Below, one piece after another: positions 47,121 through 56,505 of a stretch of DNA of 64,000 nucleotides; within the stretch, counting starts at the first letter, position 1, and each line of letters begins with the position of its first letter. The stretch is from Clostridium sp. C8-1-8 (GTDB taxonomy: Bacteria; Bacillota; Clostridia; Clostridiales; Clostridiaceae). Below the pieces are notes generated by a model that worked only from the letters and a program-made list of their open reading frames with translations, had not been told where the DNA came from and did not search any database. The position numbers and the translations under genes were made by a program. The stretch is from positions 124,001-188,000 of the forward strand of contig NZ_JAABNO010000008.1 of NCBI RefSeq assembly GCF_009928445.1, given 5' to 3'.

Positions 47121-47459
47121 CTACGAATTAATAATTTCTTCTAGTATTTCATCTATACCATCTACTAATTCTTTTGACAACATATATTCGTTAGTAAGTT
47201 TTTCAACAATTTCATTCTTCTTTGTTTTTCTTATATTGCTTTTTTCTAAAAGATTTAATTTCTCTTCGTAACTTATGAGCATTTTATCGCATCTTTTTAT
47301 TAAGTCATGAATAGCTTGACGACTTGTATTATTAATCTCAGCAATCTCTGCTAGTGAAAAATCATCGTTATAATACATGTTCATTATATCTTGTTGTTTC
47401 TCAGTTAATAATTCCATGTAATAATCTAAAAGCAAAGAAATTTCAAATCTATCATTCAT
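47121..47459 (-). CDS. ylxM: YlxM/p13 family helix-turn-helix protein
   Basis: A 112-residue sigma-70 region-4-like helix-turn-helix protein: LLLDYYMELLTEKQQDIMNMYY, FSLAEIAEINNTSRQAIHDLIKR. YlxM binds the SRP complex in streptococci and modulates the GTPases, and is almost always encoded before ffh. AAGGTGA precedes the ATG. It has a promoter of its own just upstream, so ylxM-ffh-rpsP-khpA form one unit separate from smc-ftsY. Confidence 0.92.
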   Translation of the reverse strand: MNDRFEISLLLDYYMELLTEKQQDIMNMYYNDDFSLAEIAEINNTSRQAIHDLIKRCDKMLISYEEKLNLLEKSNIRKTKKNEIVEKLTNEYMLSKELVDGIDEILEEIINS

Positions 47460-47483
47460 ATAATCACCTTACTCACAAAGAAT

Positions 47484-47512
47484 ATATTATCAGAAGAAAA
47501 TAGTACTGTCAA
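47484..47512 (-). promoter_or_regulatory. ylxM-ffh promoter inside a hairpin
   Basis: TTGACA (47507-47512) and TAATAT (47484-47489) on the minus strand, 17 bases apart. The -35 element lies in an arm of the inverted repeat TACTGT-AAGTA / TACTT-ACAGTA (47503-47532), which may act as the ftsY terminator. Confidence 0.7.
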
Positions 47513-47582
47513 GTATTTTTACTTAACAGTAATTTATTTTTTAGCTATGTTCAACACAGTACCTTAACGGCACCTATTTTTT

Positions 47583-48494
47583 TTAAAACAGTGCATCAGC
47601 AAAGCCTTGTGGATCAAATTCTTGAAGATCATCTACACCTTCACCTACTCCAATATACTTTACAGGTATATTTAGAGAGTTCTTTATAGAAATAACAACT
47701 CCACCCTTAGCAGTACCATCTAGTTTTGTTAATACTATACCGTCTATAGGGCAAGCCTCCATAAATTGTTTAGCTTGAATAACAGCATTTTGGCCAGTTG
47801 TAGCATCTAAAACAAGCAGAGTTTCCTTTGCTGCTTCTGAAAACTCTCTATCTATTATTCTATTAATTTTCGAAAGTTCATTCATTAGATTCTTTTTATT
47901 ATGAAGTCTTCCTGCTGTATCACAAATAAGAATATCCGCATTTCTTGACTTAGCCGCCTGAATTCCGTCATAAACTACTGCAGCAGGATCCGAACCTTCT
48001 TGATGTCTAACTATATCAACTCCTGCTCTTTCGCTCCAAATTTCAAGCTGATCAGCAGCAGCAGCTCTAAAGGTATCAGCAGCAGCTAGAATAACTTTTT
48101 TTCCTTCATTATTATATTTTGCTGCGAGTTTACCTATGGAAGTTGTCTTTCCAACACCATTTACGCCAATAACAAGCATTACTTTTTGCTTGTTATCAAG
48201 ACTTTCTTCGTTTTCCCCTTCTTTTAGCATATCGCCAATTACACTTTTCAAACATGGCTTAACTTCTGTAGGATCTTTTATTTTTTCTGCTTTTATCCTA
48301 GCCTTAAGTCTATCAATTATTTCTACAGTAGTATCCATACCAATATCTGAGGTTATTAATATTTCTTCTAATTCTTCATAAAGCTCTTCATCAATTGTAA
48401 CCGCCAAGTTTAATACTTCTGTAATTCTATCAGTAAGTACATCTCTTGTCTTACTAAGTCCTGATTTTAATTTGTCAAATAATCCTCCAAACAT
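47583..48494 (-). CDS. ftsY: SRP receptor FtsY
   Basis: The membrane-associated SRP receptor GTPase, 303 residues; as usual in Firmicutes it lacks the long acidic A domain. The NG domain has LITSDIGMDTTVEIIDRL, P-loop VIGVNGVGKTTSIGKLA, AADTFRAAAADQLEIW, DTAGRLHNKKNLMNEL, TKLDGTAKGGVV and the C-terminal YIGVGEGVDDLQEFDP. It follows smc after 11 bases, as in Bacillus where smc-ftsY are cotranscribed. AGGAGG lies before the ATG. Confidence 0.97.
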   Translation of the reverse strand: MFGGLFDKLKSGLSKTRDVLTDRITEVLNLAVTIDEELYEELEEILITSDIGMDTTVEIIDRLKARIKAEKIKDPTEVKPCLKSVIGDMLKEGENEESLDNKQKVMLVIGVNGVGKTTSIGKLAAKYNNEGKKVILAAADTFRAAAADQLEIWSERAGVDIVRHQEGSDPAAVVYDGIQAAKSRNADILICDTAGRLHNKKNLMNELSKINRIIDREFSEAAKETLLVLDATTGQNAVIQAKQFMEACPIDGIVLTKLDGTAKGGVVISIKNSLNIPVKYIGVGEGVDDLQEFDPQGFADALF

Positions 48495-48505
48495 AAAAAC
48501 GCCTC

Positions 48506-51500
48506 CTAATTTGTTAAATCTACTGATACCACTTTAGATACTCCTCTTTCTTCCATTGTAATACCATACATTATATCACTGGCTTCCATAGTTCCTTTTC
48601 TATGAGTGATAACGATAAACTGAATGTTAGAAGAAAACTTTTGTAAAAATTCTGCATATCTATATACATTAGCATCATCAAGCGCAGCTTCTATTTCATC
48701 TAAGATACAGAATGGTGTAGGCTTCATTTTCAGTATAGCAAATAATAAAGCAATAGCAGACAGCACCTTTTCTCCACCTGACATCAGATTAATATTTTGC
48801 AGTTTTTTACCTGGTGGTTGAACATTTATATCAATATTAGCAGTAAGTTCATCACCATCTGATAATATAAGCTCAGCACTTCCACCTTTAAAAAGTTCTA
48901 TAAAGGTCTTATTGAAGTTTTCATTTAGTATAACAAAGTTTTCCTTGAATACTTCCTTCATCTTTTCTGTCATCTCATCAATTACAGAAATAAGCTCAAC
49001 TTTACCTTTTTCAAGGTCTTCTCTTTCTGTAGACATAAATCTATATTTCTCTGACAATTCTTTGTACTCTTCAATAGCACTAACATTAACAGTCCCCAAT
49101 CTATTTATTGCTGACTTTAATTTAGATACTTCACTACTAAATAAAGCTTCATCAAATTCCTTATCAGCCAAATCTACAGCCTCAGCATAGGTAAGATTCA
49201 TCTCATCATTAAGTTTCAATAATAAATTCTCTCTTTCTACCTCTTGCTTCGCTTTTACAAGTTCCGATTTATGTATTTCCTCTTCTTTTTTATTAATATC
49301 AACAGTAAGATTTTCTACATTTCCTTCATAAATCTTTATATTATCTTTAATTTTTATCTTTTCTACATTATATTCCTTAAATTTACTTTCTAGCTCCTCT
49401 ATACTCTTACTATAGATAATAATATTATTCCTATTTTCTTCAATATCCAATATAGATTTGTCTTTTATAACTATATTATTTTTATTTAATTCTTCCAAAG
49501 AAATTATTTTATTTCTTACTTCTTTAGCTTCTGCAACTAATCTGTCTGCTTCTCTTCTTATATTTACTATAGACTCATCTATCTTAGCTTTTATAATTTT
49601 TTTGCTAGTCAATAGTTCCTTTTGCTCATTTGTTTTTAAAGTTAATTCATCAACTTCCTTAGAAACAAGCTCAAATTGTTCTCTATAAGATATTAATTTT
49701 TCATCTAAAGATGCGCTTTTTGAATTACTATTTTCTAATTCTTTCTTATAGTTATTTAGTTTTGTTTCAGTATTTAATCTTTCACTTTGGGCAATTTTTA
49801 TATTATTTCTGAGCTTTAAGGTATCTTTTTCTATATTATCGATTTCGCTATCTAATTTGGCTATTTCAATACTTTTAAAATGACTTTCATCTTTAAGATT
49901 TAGATTACCTTCATCTAATCTCTTTATCTCTTCTCTTCCCTCAGAGATAAGCGATAAAAGTTCTTCGATTGAAGCTTCAACCTTTAATAGTTCATTTGTA
50001 ATATCCTCAATTTCTCTTTTTCTGCTTATTATGCTTGTATGTTTATGATACACGCTTCCACCAGTCAAAGATCCACCAGGATTAATAATTTCCCCTTGCA
50101 GAGTTACAATTTTATGAGAATACCCGCTTATTTTAGAAATATTAAGCGCACTATTCATATCCTTACATATAATAGTTCTACCTAACACATAATTAATTGC
50201 TTTCTCATACTTCTTATCAAAAGAAAGTAAGTCAGAAGCAATTCCAATAAAGCCTTCAGCTTCAGTAATTCTTCTATCAAGCTGAAGTTTAGTACCTCTT
50301 ATTATGGTTAAAGGCAAAAATGTAGCTCTTCCAAGCTTCTTTTCTTTCAAATACTCAATAAGTCTTTTAGCACTATTTTCATCTTCAGTAACAACATTAG
50401 ATATTGAGCTACCCAAAGCTATTTCAATTGAAGTTTCGTACAATTTATCTACAGAAATAATTTCACCAATTACTGAGCAACTAGAAAAATTGTTTCCTAA
50501 GTAGCCCTTATCTATATGTTCCATCAAAATCTTAACTGATTTATTGTATCCCTCATACTGCTTTTCTAAATTAGATAGTATGGTCTTATTAGCTTCAAGT
50601 TTGCTTTTTTCAGCATTTAAAGCTTTAAGTCTTCCATCATTTTTAGTATTCTTACTTAAAAGTATACCTATACTTTTATTATTTTCCTTAACTGTATATT
50701 CTAATCGTTCAATCTCTTCCTTAAGAGCTAGCACCTTTTCTTCAAGCATAAGCTTAGTAGACACATTTATCTTAAGAGAACTCTCCAGATTGGAACTATT
50801 ATTATGTAAATTATCTATTGATTCTTCTAATACTTTTATCTGGCTAGCAAGCATAGTTCTACTATTTTTCAGTTCCGAAGCTGCTTGAATATTTTCAAAC
50901 TCCTCATCTCTTAATAGCTTTATCTTGTGTTCCTTTGATTTTAGCGTATTAGAAAGTTCTGAAAGCTCTTTTTCTAAAGCTCTTGTTTCATCATCTATAG
51001 TCTTCTGCTCATTTAACTTCTCATTTAAATAAGCTATATGTTCTTCTTTTTCTTTTTCAATTGAAAGCACCTTTTCAGACAAGCTATTTATCTCTTTAGC
51101 ATTGTTATCTATATTTAACTCAATATTTTTAACTCTTTCCTCTAAAATATCTATCTGCTTTTGGAGTTCACCAGAGGCTTCCTTATTTTTGTAATATAAC
51201 TCTCTATCTTCACTAGAGGAACTTTCTAGCTTTTCTAGTTCATTATTTAAACTTGTGGTCTTATGTTTTACTGCACTCAATTCAAGTTTAAGCTTTTCAT
51301 TTTCACTTATTAGTGTATCTATCTTATTTCCTTGAAGGTTTATTGTTTCATCAAACTTTTCTATATGTCTTACAACAAGAGAAATTTCTTTTTCTCTTAA
51401 GTCATTGGAAAGTTCAATAAATTTTGCAGCCTTTTCACTCTCTACCCTCAATGGCTCTATTCTTTCCTCATAAGTGGATAGAATATCATTAATTCTTATT

Positions 51501-52063
51501 AAGTTTTGTTCTGTATTTTCTAGTTTTTTCTCAGCTTCATGTTTTCTAGATTTAAATTTAACTATACCAGCTGCTTCTTCAAGCAGAGCTCTTCTCTCTT
51601 CAGGACGACCACTAAGTATAGCTTCAATTTTACCTTGTCCAATAAGTGAGTATCCTTCTTTACCTATACCTGTATCCATAAACAAGGTAGTTATATCTTT
51701 CAATCTGCATTGGGAATTATTTATAAGATATTCCGCTTCTCCAGATCTGTATATTCTTCTAGTTACAGTAACGTCATTATACTCGATAGGGAGTTCTCCA
51801 TCAGTATTATCTAAGGTAAGTGAAACCTGTGCAAGTCCCACGGGCTTTCTAAATTGAGTACCAGCAAATATAACATCTTCCATTTTACCGCCTCTTAGCG
51901 TTTTAATGCTTTGCTCTCCTAAAACCCATCTTACAGCATCAGAAATATTACTTTTACCACTTCCGTTAGGACCTACCACTGCTGTAACACCTTTTTTAAA
52001 TTTTAATTCTGTTTTATCTGCAAATGACTTAAATCCCCTAATCTCAAGAGACTTTAGAAACAT
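48506..52063 (-). CDS. smc: Chromosome partition protein Smc
   Basis: The condensin ATPase that compacts and segregates the chromosome. The 1185 residues show the full architecture: Walker A GPNGSGKS (31-38), a long coiled coil, a hinge near residues 510-680 containing SVIGEIISVDK and NPGGSLTGGS, the returning coil, and the C-terminal LMSGGEKVLSAIALLFAI signature with Walker B FCILDEIEAALD. Length is standard. Its Shine-Dalgarno overlaps the stop codon of a 32-residue open frame upstream, indicating coupled translation. Confidence 0.98.
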   Translation of the reverse strand: MFLKSLEIRGFKSFADKTELKFKKGVTAVVGPNGSGKSNISDAVRWVLGEQSIKTLRGGKMEDVIFAGTQFRKPVGLAQVSLTLDNTDGELPIEYNDVTVTRRIYRSGEAEYLINNSQCRLKDITTLFMDTGIGKEGYSLIGQGKIEAILSGRPEERRALLEEAAGIVKFKSRKHEAEKKLENTEQNLIRINDILSTYEERIEPLRVESEKAAKFIELSNDLREKEISLVVRHIEKFDETINLQGNKIDTLISENEKLKLELSAVKHKTTSLNNELEKLESSSSEDRELYYKNKEASGELQKQIDILEERVKNIELNIDNNAKEINSLSEKVLSIEKEKEEHIAYLNEKLNEQKTIDDETRALEKELSELSNTLKSKEHKIKLLRDEEFENIQAASELKNSRTMLASQIKVLEESIDNLHNNSSNLESSLKINVSTKLMLEEKVLALKEEIERLEYTVKENNKSIGILLSKNTKNDGRLKALNAEKSKLEANKTILSNLEKQYEGYNKSVKILMEHIDKGYLGNNFSSCSVIGEIISVDKLYETSIEIALGSSISNVVTEDENSAKRLIEYLKEKKLGRATFLPLTIIRGTKLQLDRRITEAEGFIGIASDLLSFDKKYEKAINYVLGRTIICKDMNSALNISKISGYSHKIVTLQGEIINPGGSLTGGSVYHKHTSIISRKREIEDITNELLKVEASIEELLSLISEGREEIKRLDEGNLNLKDESHFKSIEIAKLDSEIDNIEKDTLKLRNNIKIAQSERLNTETKLNNYKKELENSNSKSASLDEKLISYREQFELVSKEVDELTLKTNEQKELLTSKKIIKAKIDESIVNIRREADRLVAEAKEVRNKIISLEELNKNNIVIKDKSILDIEENRNNIIIYSKSIEELESKFKEYNVEKIKIKDNIKIYEGNVENLTVDINKKEEEIHKSELVKAKQEVERENLLLKLNDEMNLTYAEAVDLADKEFDEALFSSEVSKLKSAINRLGTVNVSAIEEYKELSEKYRFMSTEREDLEKGKVELISVIDEMTEKMKEVFKENFVILNENFNKTFIELFKGGSAELILSDGDELTANIDINVQPPGKKLQNINLMSGGEKVLSAIALLFAILKMKPTPFCILDEIEAALDDANVYRYAEFLQKFSSNIQFIVITHRKGTMEASDIMYGITMEERGVSKVVSVDLTN

Positions 52064-52074
52064 ATGTCCACTCC

Positions 52075-52173
52075 TTATCTTCCTACGAACTGATAAAATA
52101 ATCCTACAATAAATGATAAAATAATAATAAACATCATTACATTTGTTATTATTCTTCTTGTTCTCTTTTTCAT
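52075..52173 (-). CDS. 32-residue single-span membrane peptide before smc
   Basis: A complete open frame of 33 codons including stop. The peptide starts MKKRTRRIITNVM, followed by a hydrophobic stretch MFIIILSFIVGLFY and QFVGR, consistent with one membrane helix with a positively charged N-terminus. TAAGGAGT lies seven bases before the ATG, an excellent site, and the stop codon overlaps the smc Shine-Dalgarno. I do not recognise a named family with confidence; it resembles in size and layout the small anchors such as Prli42. It is likely translated and cotranscribed with smc. Function unknown. Confidence 0.68.
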   Translation of the reverse strand: MKKRTRRIITNVMMFIIILSFIVGLFYQFVGR

Positions 52174-52235
52174 ATTACCCACTCCTTATTCTATATTAGT
52201 TTATAGTAAATAAAGTAAAATATCAATGGTAGGGA

Positions 52236-52266
52236 AAAAGAAAACCTTAGAGTGGCCTCTAAGGTT
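52236..52266 (-). terminator. Terminator after the rnc-radical SAM unit
   Basis: AACCTTAGAG and CTCTAAGGTT pair perfectly over 10 bp with a 4-base loop, followed by TTCTTTTTCC on the minus strand. It isolates the smc unit, whose promoter must lie in 52174-52235. Confidence 0.82.
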
Positions 52267-52269
52267 AAT

Positions 52270-53307
52270 CTATATAGAAATTACTTCCGTATCATTATTA
52301 GTATCTATATTTATCTGGCCTATTGGTAAATCATTATCTAATATAACCTTTATACTAATACTACTTAACTTACTCTTAAGTTCATTAAAAAATTGCTTTT
52401 TATTAGCATATAACCTTGATATATATCTGTTATTAATTCTTATAACAGCATCCTCATTCTTCCTTCTTAACACATCATATATATGCTCATTCAAAATACT
52501 ACCTTCAACAAGTTCTCTAAATGCTGGATGGAAAGGTCCTTCTACTATATCTCCACCGCTATTGATGTTCTCTGTAGGTTGAAGCCCTACTCTAATGACA
52601 TTAACATTATTTTCAATATATAAGCTGTATATTTTCTTAGCTATTTCAACTGCTTCAGTTAATGTATATGGCTTATACTCTTCCCTTTTCAGCATTTCTT
52701 CCATTGGCGTATCTTTAATAACCAACGCTGGATATATTCTGCAGATATCTGGTTTCATATCAATTGACTTTTTTGCAGTATAAAGATCCTTTTCAAAAGT
52801 ATCTCCTGGTAGCCCTAACATAACTTGATGACCTAGAGTAAATCCAAATTCTTTTATAAGCTTTGATGCTCTTTCTACATCTTCTTCAGAATGTCCTCTA
52901 GCTGATTTTCTTAGCACTTCCTCATCTAAAGATTGTACTCCAAGCTCTATAATATCAACGTTATATTCTTTTAGATGATTTAGAATATCTTCATCTATGT
53001 AGTCCGGTCTTGTAGAAAGCCTTATATACTTTATCTTTCCTAGCTCCTTATATTTACGAGCAACTTCTAAAAGTTCTTTTTGTTTCCATAAAGGAATCGC
53101 TGTAAATGTACCTCCAAAGAAAGATATCTCAACTGTTGAATCAATTTTATTTATCGTTTGCAGATATTCTTCTACTGTACTTTCTACATAACTACTATCT
53201 ACAATACCTTCTTCACCTGAAATCTTATTTTGATTGCAAAATACACAATTATGAGGACAACCTAAATGAGGAACAAATATAGGAATTATATAATAATTTT
53301 TACTCAT
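52270..53307 (-). CDS. Radical SAM protein, Elp3-like
   Basis: A 345-residue radical SAM enzyme with the cluster motif CPHNCVFC (C17, C21, C24) in VPHLGCPHNCVFCNQNKISG. Other blocks are EISFFGGTFTAIP, IRLSTRPDYID, IIELGVQSLDEEVLRKSARGH and HQVMLGLPGDT, typical of the Elp3/HemN-like branch; no acetyltransferase domain is attached. Clostridial homologues are often labelled elongator protein 3, but lacking that domain a tRNA uridine role is uncertain. It overlaps rnc by eight bases, a clostridial pairing, so it is cotranslated with RNase III. Confidence 0.85.
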   Translation of the reverse strand: MSKNYYIIPIFVPHLGCPHNCVFCNQNKISGEEGIVDSSYVESTVEEYLQTINKIDSTVEISFFGGTFTAIPLWKQKELLEVARKYKELGKIKYIRLSTRPDYIDEDILNHLKEYNVDIIELGVQSLDEEVLRKSARGHSEEDVERASKLIKEFGFTLGHQVMLGLPGDTFEKDLYTAKKSIDMKPDICRIYPALVIKDTPMEEMLKREEYKPYTLTEAVEIAKKIYSLYIENNVNVIRVGLQPTENINSGGDIVEGPFHPAFRELVEGSILNEHIYDVLRRKNEDAVIRINNRYISRLYANKKQFFNELKSKLSSISIKVILDNDLPIGQINIDTNNDTEVISI

Positions 53308-53998
53308 TTTTGCCCTCCAAGAAATTCAATGCTTTTTTAGCTGACTGTTGTTCTGCTTCCTTCTTACTAAAGCCCTCGCCTTCACCTATTGTTTTATCTC
53401 CAATCAAAACCTTAGTATAAAACTTTCTTCTATGTGGAGGACCTTCATATTTAATTAATTCATAATTTATATTAACCTCTCCATTTTCTTGAAGCTTTTC
53501 TTGGAGCTTTGTTTTAAAATCTAACACTATTTTATCATTTATTGCATCTGCAATAACATCTTCAAAATTCTCAATTATAAATCCACGGGCATATTCCAAA
53601 CCTTTATCTAAATATATGGCAGCAAGTAAAGCCTCTAAGCAGTCTGCTTGTATAGAGATCCTCTCTCTACCCCCAGTAAGCTCTTCACCTTTACTCATCC
53701 TTATAAGATCTCCTAATCCGAGAATCTTGGCTACCTCATAAAGGGAGTTTTCACAAACTATTAGAGCTCTCATCTTTGTAAGCTCTCCTTCAGACTTATC
53801 TTTACAATTATTGAACAGATATTCTGATATACAGATCTGAAGTACCGAGTCACCTAAGAATTCAAGCCTCTCGTTATAATCTATGCCCTTATACTGATTA
53901 GCATAAGAACTATGAGTTAATGCAGTCTCAAGCAATTGCTTATTATCAAAATAAATATTAAGTTTGCTTTCAATCTTTTCAATATTAAACTCGTACAT
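53300..53998 (-). CDS. rnc: Ribonuclease III
   Basis: Cleaves double-stranded RNA in rRNA precursors and regulatory duplexes. The 232 residues have the catalytic signature NERLEFLGDSVLQICIS near residue 40, a second acidic cluster in QADCLEALLAAIYLDKG, and a C-terminal double-stranded RNA-binding domain with KTKLQEKLQENGEVNINYE-type start and GEGFSKKEAEQQSAKKALNFL. The ATG at 53998 is fixed by an in-frame stop just before it; AAGGAG is 14 bases away, longer than usual. It precedes the radical SAM gene and follows acpP. Confidence 0.96.
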   Translation of the reverse strand: MYEFNIEKIESKLNIYFDNKQLLETALTHSSYANQYKGIDYNERLEFLGDSVLQICISEYLFNNCKDKSEGELTKMRALIVCENSLYEVAKILGLGDLIRMSKGEELTGGRERISIQADCLEALLAAIYLDKGLEYARGFIIENFEDVIADAINDKIVLDFKTKLQEKLQENGEVNINYELIKYEGPPHRRKFYTKVLIGDKTIGEGEGFSKKEAEQQSAKKALNFLEGKNE

Positions 53999-54018
53999 TT
54001 AACTAATTTCAACTCCTT

Positions 54019-54081
54019 AAGGTTTATTCTTCAGTATGTTAATTTCTCTATAAAGTGTTTAACACATTCAAGAATAAACTT
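54019..54081. repeat. Inverted repeat between acpP and rnc
   Basis: AAGGTTTATTCTT and AAGAATAAACTT are near-complete 12-bp complements 38 bases apart, with an inner GTGTT-AACAC pair. It lies in the probable rnc leader. Confidence 0.5.
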
Positions 54082-54104
54082 AATTTTATTATTTTCTTAA
54101 GAGT

Positions 54105-54131
54105 AAAATAAAATCCCGCATTAGGCGGGAT
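54105..54131 (-). terminator. acpP terminator
   Basis: ATCCCGC and GCGGGAT pair around a 5-base loop, followed by TTTATTTTA on the minus strand, just after the acpP stop codon. Confidence 0.82.
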
Positions 54132-54134
54132 ATA

Positions 54135-54365
54135 TTACTCTTCACTATGTTCTTTAAGATACTCTACTACATCGCCAACTGTAACAAAGCCTTCTGCTAC
54201 ATCATCTGGGATTTCCATTTCTAGTTCATCTTCTAAAGCCATAATAAGCTCAACTATATCTAGTGAATCTGCTCCTAAATCCTCTATAAATGAAGCCTCA
54301 AGTGTAATATCATCCTCATTCACACTAAGTTTATCTGCTATAATTCCTTTTATTTTTTCAAACAC
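54135..54365 (-). CDS. acpP: Acyl carrier protein
   Basis: Carries fatty acyl chains on a phosphopantetheine arm. The 76-residue acidic protein has the attachment serine S34 in [21 protein letters not shown] and the usual [19 protein letters not shown] helix near the end. GGAGGTG lies before the ATG. It follows plsX by about 110 bases; no other fab genes are nearby, which is usual for this clostridial cluster plsX-acpP-rnc. Confidence 0.97.
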   Translation of the reverse strand: MFEKIKGIIADKLSVNEDDITLEASFIEDLGADSLDIVELIMALEDELEMEIPDDVAEGFVTVGDVVEYLKEHSEE

Positions 54366-54478
54366 TTTAATGCACCTCCAAAATTTATCTACTTAGATAA
54401 TATTATATATAAGTTACATCGTCAATATATCTCTAAGCATTATTTATAATAAAATATCATTTAATTTAAAATTATTTT

Positions 54479-55486
54479 TTATTTTTCATCATCAGTATTA
54501 TTTTCTAACTCAATCTTCAGCTTGGAAAGGGTATCGTTTAAATAGAAAATTCTAGATTGTTTTATAGCATTCTTAAATGCTCTTGCATCAGAACTTCCAT
54601 GTGCTTTTATACAAATACCGTCAACACCTAAAAATGGCGCTCCACCATATTCTTTATAATCAAATTTATTCTTTAAAGTCTTAATCACCGGCATTATAAA
54701 TAATGCTCCTATTTTGGTAACTAGGGATGAAAGTAATGCAGTTTTGATAGTTCCAAGTAGATTAGACGCAACACCTTCATACATCTTAAGAACCGTATTT
54801 CCTACAAATCCATCACATACTACTACATTAACATCGCCATCAGTTATATCTCTAGGCTCTATATTACCTACAAAGTTAAGGTTAGAATTTTTCAAAAGCT
54901 TATAAGTTTCTTTCGTTAATTCATTTCCTTTTTCCTCCTCAGCTCCTATGTTTACTAAAGCAACAGTAGGATTAGGGACATTAATTACACTTTCATAGTA
55001 AACTTTACCCATTATAGCAAACTGCTTTAAGTATTGGGGCTTACAATCCACATTTGCTCCAGCATCAACTACCACAAATGGGCCTTTCATTCCAGGCATT
55101 ATTGGAGACAAAGCCGGTCTTTCAATACCTTTTATTCTTCCTATGACTAAAGTACAACCAGCTAAAAAAGCTCCAGTGCTTCCACTTGATATAACTGCGT
55201 CACATTCTTTATCTTTTACAAGTTTCAATGCTTTATTCAAGCTTGAATCCTTTTTTTTTCTTAAAGCCATAACTGGATGCTCATTAGTGCCAATTACTTC
55301 TGTAGCATTCAATATGGTAACTCTTGACTTATCGTAGTCGTATTTGCTGAATTCGCCTGTAATCACATCTTCAGGGCCTGTTATTACAATCTCAACGTCG
55401 TTGAATTCTTTAAGTGCCATAACACAGCCTTCCACAATAGCTGAAGGAGCGTTATCCCCACCCATACCATCTATAGCTATTCTCAT
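54479..55486 (-). CDS. plsX: Phosphate acyltransferase PlsX
   Basis: Converts acyl-ACP to acyl phosphate, the acyl donor for glycerol-3-phosphate acylation in Gram-positive phospholipid synthesis. The 335 residues begin [20 protein letters not shown] and continue [75 protein letters not shown] and [29 protein letters not shown] precedes the ATG. A FapR-type operator was not seen in front of it. Confidence 0.97.
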   Translation of the reverse strand: MRIAIDGMGGDNAPSAIVEGCVMALKEFNDVEIVITGPEDVITGEFSKYDYDKSRVTILNATEVIGTNEHPVMALRKKKDSSLNKALKLVKDKECDAVISSGSTGAFLAGCTLVIGRIKGIERPALSPIMPGMKGPFVVVDAGANVDCKPQYLKQFAIMGKVYYESVINVPNPTVALVNIGAEEEKGNELTKETYKLLKNSNLNFVGNIEPRDITDGDVNVVVCDGFVGNTVLKMYEGVASNLLGTIKTALLSSLVTKIGALFIMPVIKTLKNKFDYKEYGGAPFLGVDGICIKAHGSSDARAFKNAIKQSRIFYLNDTLSKLKIELENNTDDEK

Positions 55487-55699
55487 CTTATCACCCCTTT
55501 GTAAATTAAAAATTTTATATATTACTCAAAAATTATATTTCTCTACTTAAATATTTAAAATAATTTTATTTTCACTTATAATCATTCGGATACATTAGGA
55601 CAATATTAAAATCAAATAACTGAAATAGGATATGAAATATAATGTATACAGCAAATTGACTTTAACAATATTCACCAAAGCTGTTTTATTTTTTCATTG

Positions 55700-55733
55700 T
55701 ATATAAAGAAAAGAAAGTCAATTGACTTTCTTT
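55700..55733 (-). terminator. rpmF terminator
   Basis: A 24-bp perfect palindrome (arms AAAGAAAGTCAA and TTGACTTTCTTT) that includes the first two bases of the rpmF stop codon's complement. T-rich sequence follows on the minus strand. Confidence 0.72.
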
Positions 55734-55914
55734 ATTGTTCTGAAGCAACTACTTCTTTACCCTTGTAATATCCACAGCTCTTACAAACTCTGTGAGCTAA
55801 TTTCATTTCATGGCATTGTGGACATTCAACAATACCAGGTATGCTTAACTTAAAAGTTTGAGCTCTTCTTGAATCTCTCTTTGCTCTGTATGTTTTTCTA
55901 GCAGGATTTCCCAT
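55732..55914 (-). CDS. rpmF: 50S ribosomal protein L32
   Basis: A 60-residue zinc-type L32: [20 protein letters not shown] start, then CPQC (C31, C34) and CKSC (C44, C47), which together bind one zinc. This is the C-plus form, not the zinc-independent paralogue induced by zinc starvation. AGGAGG lies six bases before the ATG. It follows the DUF177 gene by 12 bases, the almost universal yceD-rpmF pairing. Confidence 0.97.
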   Translation of the reverse strand: MGNPARKTYRAKRDSRRAQTFKLSIPGIVECPQCHEMKLAHRVCKSCGYYKGKEVVASEQ

Positions 55915-55926
55915 AATTACACCTCC

Positions 55927-56424
55927 TTATTTGCTAAACAAATCATTCAATTTAGCTAGTCTAATGTCAATTTCGTTGTTGTCACAGCTACATTGCTTTT
56001 TGTTTAGGTTCGTTCCACATTGCTGACACAGTCCTTTACAGTTTTCACTGCAAAGTCTTTTTATAGGCAAGGCTGATATAATATTGTTAGCAATTATTTC
56101 AGTGATATCAATAGTATCACCATCGACGAAGATAGAATCATCATCTTCATCTGATAAATTATTTGTAAATCTCTCATTAACACTAATGTGTATTGGATAT
56201 GAGAAGATTTCTAAGCACCTTGAACAAGAAAGATCTAAAACTGTATCTACATCTACGTTCAACTCTAACAATCCTTCATCGAAAGAAAACTTACCCTTTA
56301 CCTTTACAGGTTCAACAGCTTTAATTTTCTCTCCTTCATGGTCAACACATCCCATGTCAAAGGCATAGTCTATTGCTTTAACTCTTTCTCTCTTGCTGAT
56401 TAAATCTGAAAATTGTAGTATCAT
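55927..56424 (-). CDS. yceD: DUF177/YceD family protein
   Basis: A 165-residue member of the YceD (DUF177) family, always next to rpmF and implicated in 23S rRNA accumulation in plants and bacteria. The core VDTVLDLSCSRCLEIFSYPI has a CxxC pair, and the C-terminal part has a second cysteine cluster, LCSENCKGLCQQCGTNL and QCSC, consistent with zinc binding. IDITEIIANNIISALPIKRLC is the other conserved block. GGAG lies eight bases before the ATG. It is the first gene after its own strong promoter. Confidence 0.9.
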   Translation of the reverse strand: MILQFSDLISKRERVKAIDYAFDMGCVDHEGEKIKAVEPVKVKGKFSFDEGLLELNVDVDTVLDLSCSRCLEIFSYPIHISVNERFTNNLSDEDDDSIFVDGDTIDITEIIANNIISALPIKRLCSENCKGLCQQCGTNLNKKQCSCDNNEIDIRLAKLNDLFSK

Positions 56425-56446
56425 ATGTACAACTCCACATCATGCC

Positions 56447-56469
56447 TAAGAATGGCTAAGCCATTCTTA
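56447..56469 (-). promoter_or_regulatory. Palindrome in the yceD-rpmF leader
   Basis: TAAGAATGGC (56447-56456) and GCCATTCTTA (56460-56469) are exact complements with a 3-base loop and no T run. It lies in the leader about 25 bases before the start codon, and could be an RNA regulatory hairpin or a repressor site. Confidence 0.55.
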
Positions 56470-56505
56470 CAGCAGAATTAGTAATTTTTACTGACAACAC
56501 AATTT

